NCBI RefSeq assembly: GCF_003046475.1
Contig: NZ_PZZZ01000002.1
Coordinates: 62,001-126,000, forward strand
Origin: Mycoplana dimorpha
GTDB taxonomy: Bacteria; Pseudomonadota; Alphaproteobacteria; Rhizobiales; Rhizobiaceae
Direction: 5' to 3'
Length of the DNA stretch: 64,000 bases
Under the pieces are notes generated by a model, which made no database searches, was not told the origin of the DNA, and was given only the letters and a program-made list of their open reading frames with translations. Position 1 is the stretch's first letter. Every line of letters starts with the position of its first letter. This document shows positions 60,043 through 64,000 of the stretch, piece by piece. The position numbers and the translations under genes were made by a program.

Positions 60043-63021
60043 ATGAAAAACGGTGATCATCTCTTCCTCGTCGACGGTTCGGGCTTTATCTTTCGCGCCT
60101 TCCATGCGATCCCGCCGCTCAACCGCAAGTCGGACGGCCTGCCCGTCAATGCCGTGTCCGGCTTCTGCAACATGCTGTGGAAGCTGCTCAAGGACGCGCG
60201 CAGCACCGATGTCGGCGTGACGCCCACCCACTTCGCGGTCATCTTCGACTACTCTTCGAAGACCTTCCGCAACGAACTGTACGACCAGTACAAGGCCAAC
60301 CGCACCGCGCCGCCCGACGATCTCATCCCGCAGTTCGGACTGATCCGCCATGCGACGCGTGCCTTCAACCTGCCCTGCATCGAGAAGGAGGGCTACGAGG
60401 CCGACGACCTGATCGCGACCTATGCCCGACTCGCCGAGGAGGCCGGCGCAGACGTCACCATCATCTCTTCCGACAAGGACCTCATGCAGCTCGTGACCTC
60501 AAAGGTCTCGATGTACGACAGCATGAAGGACAAGCAGATCGCCATTCCCGAGGTCGTCGAGAAATGGGGCGTCACCCCGGACAAGATGATCGATCTGCAG
60601 GCGATGACCGGCGATTCGACCGACAATATCCCCGGCATCCCGGGGATCGGACCGAAGACGGCGGCCCAGCTCCTGCAGGAGTTCGGCGACCTCGACACGT
60701 TGCTGGCGCGGGCCGATGAGATCAAGCAGCAGAAGCGTCGCGAAAACATCATTGCCAACCGCGAGCAGGCGCTGCTGTCGCGCCAACTGGTTACGCTGAA
60801 GACCGACACGCCGCTCGACACCCCGCTGGATGAGCTGCAGCTCGAGCCGCAGGACGGCCCGAGGCTGATCGCCTTCCTGAAGGCGATGGAGTTCAATGCG
60901 CTGACCCGGCGCGTCGCCGAGGCGTGCAACTGCGACGCATCGGCGATCGAGCCGGCTTTCGTTCCTGTCGAATGGGGCACCGATGCGCACGGTCCGGATC
61001 TCGACATCGTAGCCGGCCGACCACTCACCGACGACGCGCTGAGCGCAGCGCAAGCGGCCGGGACGTTGTTGCCGGACGCCTCTCCGGACGCGCCGACCCC
61101 GGCCGCCCTGGCAAAGGCGCGCGCCGCTTTCTTCTCCGGCCGGCCGTTCGACCGCTCGGCCTATGTGACGATCCGCGACCTTGCAACCCTCGACCTCTGG
61201 CTCGCCGCTGCGCGTGAAACAGGTCTTGTCGGCTTCGCCGCCGCGACCACGACGGCCGACGCCATGCAGGCAGAACTGTGCGGCTTCTCGCTGGCGATCG
61301 CCGACAACGCCAAGGATCCGGCCGGCGCGTCCATCCGGGCCGCCTACGTTCCAATGCAGCACAGGACCGGCGACGGTGACCTGCTCGGCGGCGGACTTGC
61401 GGAAGGGCAGATCCCCATTGGCGAGTCGCTGGCGCGGCTGAGGCAGCTGGTCGAGGATCCTTCCATCCTGAAGGTCGCACAGAACCTCAAGTTCGATTAC
61501 CTGGTGCTGAAGCGGCACGGGATGGCCATCCAGAGCTTCGACGACGCCATGCTGATCTCCTATGCGCTCGACGCCGGCGCAGCCGCCCATGGCATCGACT
61601 CGCTTTCGGAGCGCTGGCTCGCCCACAAGCCGATCGCCCTGAAGGACGTGGCCGGCAGCGGCAAGGGGGCGCAGAGCTTCGATCTGGTCGACATCGACCG
61701 CGCGACCGCCTTTGTGGCCGAAGACGCCGACATCACGCTGCGCCTCTGGCACGTGCTCAAGCCGCGGCTTGCGGCCGAAGGGCTGACGACCGTCTACGAG
61801 CGGCTGGAGCGGCCGCTGGTGCCCGTGCTCGCCCGCATGGAGGAGCGCGGCATCACGATCGACCGGCAGGTGCTGTCGCGCCTTTCGGGCGAGTTGGGCC
61901 AGGGCGCAGCCGCGCTCGAGGACGAGATCTACCAGTTGGCAGGCGAGCGCTTCACCATCGGCTCGCCCAAGCAGCTCGGTGACATCCTGTTCGGCAAGAT
62001 GGGGCTGCCCGGCGGCGCCAAGACGAAGACCGGCCAGTGGTCGACATCGGCGCAGGTGCTGGAGGATCTCGCCGCCGAAGGCGTGCCGCTGCCGCGCAAG
62101 ATCGTCGACTGGCGCCAGCTGACGAAGCTGAAATCCACCTATACGGACGCGCTGCCCGGCTACGTTCATCCGCAGACCCGGCGCGTTCATACCTGCTATT
62201 CGCTGGCATCGACGACGACGGGACGGCTTTCCTCGACCGAGCCGAACCTTCAGAACATCCCGATCCGCACTGGCGAGGGGCGCAAGATCCGGGCTGCCTT
62301 CATCGCCTCGCCGGGACACAAGCTCGTTTCGGCCGACTACAGCCAGATCGAGTTGCGCGTGCTGGCGCATGTCGCCGACATTCCGCAACTGCGGCAGGCC
62401 TTCGCCGAGGGGATCGACATTCACGCCATGACGGCGTCGGAAATGTTCGGCGTGCCGGTCGAGGGCATGCCGGCGGAGGTGCGCCGCCGCGCCAAGGCCA
62501 TCAACTTCGGCATCATCTACGGCATTTCGGCCTTCGGTCTCGCCAATCAGCTCTCCATCGAGCGCTCCGAGGCGGGCGACTACATCAAGCGCTACTTTGA
62601 GCGTTTCCCCGGCATCCGGGACTACATGGAGTCGACCAAGGCCTTTGCCCGTGAAAACGGCTATGTCGAGACGATCTTCGGCCGCCGCGCCCATTACCCG
62701 GAGATCAGGTCGTCCAATCCCTCCGTTCGGGCCTTCAACGAGCGCGCCGCAATCAACGCCCCCATCCAGGGCTCGGCCGCCGACATCATCCGCCGGGCCA
62801 TGATCAAGATGGAACCGGCGCTCGAGGCCGGAAAGCTCTCCGCCCGCATGCTCCTGCAGGTGCACGACGAACTGGTGTTCGAGGTCGAGGAGACCGAGGT
62901 CGAGCGCACTCTGCCGGTCATCGTCGAAGTGATGGAGAATGCGGCGATGCCCGCACTCGCCATGAAGGTCCCGCTGAAAGTGGATGCGCGGGCGGCCGAC
63001 AACTGGGACGAGGCGCACTGA
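60043..63021 (+). CDS. polA: DNA polymerase I, proofreading motif I altered
   Basis: 992 residues. The 5'-3' exonuclease domain (about 1-300) is intact: LVDGSGFIFRAFHA, EGYEADDLIATYA, SDKDLMQLV, GDSTDNIPGIPGIGPKTA. The polymerase domain (about 600-992) is intact: motif A SADYSQIELRVLAH, motif B RRRAKAINFGIIYG, motif C QVHDELVFE. In the 3'-5' exonuclease domain motif I reads GFAAATTTADAM: residues 399 and 401, normally Asp and Glu, are both Ala. Motif II keeps Asp485 (NLKFDY) and motif III keeps Asp561 but has Phe557 where E. coli has Tyr. Proofreading is therefore expected to be lost or very weak. Confidence 0.96.
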   Translation: MKNGDHLFLVDGSGFIFRAFHAIPPLNRKSDGLPVNAVSGFCNMLWKLLKDARSTDVGVTPTHFAVIFDYSSKTFRNELYDQYKANRTAPPDDLIPQFGLIRHATRAFNLPCIEKEGYEADDLIATYARLAEEAGADVTIISSDKDLMQLVTSKVSMYDSMKDKQIAIPEVVEKWGVTPDKMIDLQAMTGDSTDNIPGIPGIGPKTAAQLLQEFGDLDTLLARADEIKQQKRRENIIANREQALLSRQLVTLKTDTPLDTPLDELQLEPQDGPRLIAFLKAMEFNALTRRVAEACNCDASAIEPAFVPVEWGTDAHGPDLDIVAGRPLTDDALSAAQAAGTLLPDASPDAPTPAALAKARAAFFSGRPFDRSAYVTIRDLATLDLWLAAARETGLVGFAAATTTADAMQAELCGFSLAIADNAKDPAGASIRAAYVPMQHRTGDGDLLGGGLAEGQIPIGESLARLRQLVEDPSILKVAQNLKFDYLVLKRHGMAIQSFDDAMLISYALDAGAAAHGIDSLSERWLAHKPIALKDVAGSGKGAQSFDLVDIDRATAFVAEDADITLRLWHVLKPRLAAEGLTTVYERLERPLVPVLARMEERGITIDRQVLSRLSGELGQGAAALEDEIYQLAGERFTIGSPKQLGDILFGKMGLPGGAKTKTGQWSTSAQVLEDLAAEGVPLPRKIVDWRQLTKLKSTYTDALPGYVHPQTRRVHTCYSLASTTTGRLSSTEPNLQNIPIRTGEGRKIRAAFIASPGHKLVSADYSQIELRVLAHVADIPQLRQAFAEGIDIHAMTASEMFGVPVEGMPAEVRRRAKAINFGIIYGISAFGLANQLSIERSEAGDYIKRYFERFPGIRDYMESTKAFARENGYVETIFGRRAHYPEIRSSNPSVRAFNERAAINAPIQGSAADIIRRAMIKMEPALEAGKLSARMLLQVHDELVFEVEETEVERTLPVIVEVMENAAMPALAMKVPLKVDARAADNWDEAH

Positions 63022-63081
63022 GCCGGCGGCCGCCTTCTCCCGATCCGTTGCGGGACCGTTTACCACGCCGGGACCTTTTGA

Positions 63082-63111
63082 AAGGCGCGATCGTGCGATC
63101 CGTCGCGCCTT
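63082..63111 (+). terminator. Possible terminator after polA
   Basis: AAGGCGCGA (63082-63090) pairs with TCGCGCCTT (63103-63111) around a 12-base loop that can pair internally. It lies 60 bases after the polA stop. No clear T-run follows, so it is tentative. Confidence 0.4.
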
Positions 63112-63230
63112 AACCCGCCCTTAAACCCCTGACTGCCTACCTGCGGGGACGCTTGGGGCGTGCTCTGCCGATCGACGGCCGCGCCTGAAACGATGCGGGT
63201 TTCCCGCGATCAAGCGGCACGGACGATCGC

Positions 63231-64000
63231 ATGGATGCAATTCGACCACTCAGCCCTTCCACCAATACGGCCCGGCGCGCGCCGCTGGTCGTGCAGGTGG
63301 TCCGCCAATACGCCCCCAGCCGGGGCGGGCTGGAGGACGTCGTCGCCAACCTGTCGCGACGGCTCCATCATCACGGCTACCGGGTGCGGGTCGTCACGCT
63401 CGACCGCGTCTTCACGGCACTCGACCGGACCTTGCCGACCAGCGAGACGATCGACGGGATCGAGGTTGTTCGAATACCCTTCAGGGGCAGCACGCGCTAT
63501 CCGCTGGCACCCGCGGTGTTCCAGCATATTCGGGATGCCGACCTCGTGCATGTTCACGCCATCGACTTTTTCTTCGATGCGCTGGCCTGGGGCAAGCTCC
63601 TGCATCGCAAGCCGATGGTCGCGACCACCCATGGCGGCTTCTTTCACACGCCAAGGCACGCGACGGTCAAACTGGCCTGGTTCAACGTGCTGACGCGCCT
63701 GTCGGCCCTTGCCTATCACCGGCTGATCGGCTGCAGCGCGCAGGATGCGCGGCGCTTCCGCAGCATCGCAGGCCGTCGTGTGGTGGAGATCGACAACGGG
63801 GCCAATGTCGAAAAATTCCGGGACGCCGGCTCGAAGAAGCCGCTCCGGCGGATCGTCACGATCGGCCGCTTCTCCTCCAACAAGCGGCTGGAGCGCCTGC
63901 TTGACGCCCTGTCGCGACTTGTCGTGCACGAGCCGGACTGGCGGCTTGCGATCGTCGGCGTGCCCGGCGACCAGTCCGAGGCCGCACTGTATCGGATGAT
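63231..64000 (+). CDS. Family 4 glycosyltransferase (3' truncated by window)
   Basis: About 256 residues are visible and the frame runs off the window end. The N-terminal GT-B acceptor domain starts RRAPLVVQVVRQYAPSRGGLEDVVANLSRRLHHHGYRV; DLVHVHAIDFFFDAL and THGGFFHTPRH are GT4 marks, and the donor domain begins RRIVTIGRFSSNKRLERLLDAL. It probably adds a hexose in surface polysaccharide or glycolipid synthesis. The ATG at 63231 is the first suitable start. It lies 209 bases after polA and is not in the polysaccharide cluster of the window start. Confidence 0.85.
   Translation, partial: MDAIRPLSPSTNTARRAPLVVQVVRQYAPSRGGLEDVVANLSRRLHHHGYRVRVVTLDRVFTALDRTLPTSETIDGIEVVRIPFRGSTRYPLAPAVFQHIRDADLVHVHAIDFFFDALAWGKLLHRKPMVATTHGGFFHTPRHATVKLAWFNVLTRLSALAYHRLIGCSAQDARRFRSIAGRRVVEIDNGANVEKFRDAGSKKPLRRIVTIGRFSSNKRLERLLDALSRLVVHEPDWRLAIVGVPGDQSEAALYRM

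Noticed and set aside
60499-63066. 855-codon open frame on the minus strand opposite polA
   Set aside because: It is antisense to a conserved gene with clear motifs; high GC content gives long open frames in the opposite strand. Its composition is Arg/His/Gln-rich with no domain.
1-64000. Search for tRNA, rRNA, CRISPR arrays, transposases or phage genes
   Set aside because: No tRNA cloverleaf, rRNA segment, spaced direct-repeat array, transposase or integrase motif was recognised by eye; a dedicated scan could still find small RNAs.

Overview
The window looks like chromosomal DNA of an alphaproteobacterium of the order Hyphomicrobiales, most likely a Rhizobiaceae close to Sinorhizobium/Ensifer, Rhizobium or Shinella. 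This is inferred from the high GC content, the infC-rpmI-rplT-pheS-pheT and dnaK-dnaJ arrangements, a BA14K-type protein, an MbfA-type ferritin/iron exporter with an Irr-type (ICE) box, an ExoY/ExoF-like polysaccharide machinery and an ATT-initiated infC. No rRNA, tRNA, CRISPR array, IS element or prophage was recognised.

Region 1 (1-18.2 kb) is an exopolysaccharide locus. It is bracketed by two LuxR-type regulators (the end of one at 2-208, a complete one at 16034-16798). It holds an ExoY-like priming sugar transferase, a Wzz-type co-polymerase split from a CpsD-like ATPase, and a translationally coupled six-gene nucleotide-sugar operon (acyltransferase, Gfo/Idh dehydrogenase, DegT aminotransferase, second acyltransferase, SDR, second DegT aminotransferase). 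Convergent to that operon lies a minus-strand block: ExoF-like export protein, rmlA, rmlC, rmlD and a Wzx-type flippase. A family 2 glycosyltransferase lies just outside. No Wzy polymerase, no rmlB and no glycosyltransferase inside the core were found, so the pathway must be completed elsewhere.

Region 2 (18.4-24.9 kb) is accessory metabolism: a MarR regulator divergent from a DoxX/GST pair, an M29 aminopeptidase coupled to a ProC-like reductase, MbfA behind a perfect ICE box, a transglutaminase-like periplasmic protein and an alpha/beta hydrolase. Region 3 (25.1-30.2 kb) is the translation cluster infC-rpmI-rplT-pheS-pheT with three hairpin terminators.

Region 4 (30.2-48.7 kb) is mixed: a YciE/DUF892 protein, aldo/keto reductase, a second Gfo/Idh dehydrogenase, xseA, a sarcosine/dimethylglycine dehydrogenase-like enzyme, a MarR regulator with two palindromic operators facing an EamA transporter and a coupled group III truncated haemoglobin, an RhtA-like exporter, an OmpA lipoprotein, an acetylpolyamine amidohydrolase-like protein, and a complete oligopeptide-type ABC importer (SBP, two permeases, fused double ATPase).

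Region 5 (48.9-64 kb) has dnaJ and dnaK (with a candidate RpoH promoter), a class A penicillin-binding protein, an AT-rich acyltransferase 3 gene that looks acquired, a BA14K protein, an LPG-synthase-like membrane protein, an M20 dipeptidase, polA, and the start of a family 4 glycosyltransferase cut by the window end. The most striking observation is in polA: the proofreading metal ligands Asp and Glu of exonuclease motif I are both alanine (residues 399 and 401), the same pair of changes used in the laboratory exo-minus Klenow enzyme.
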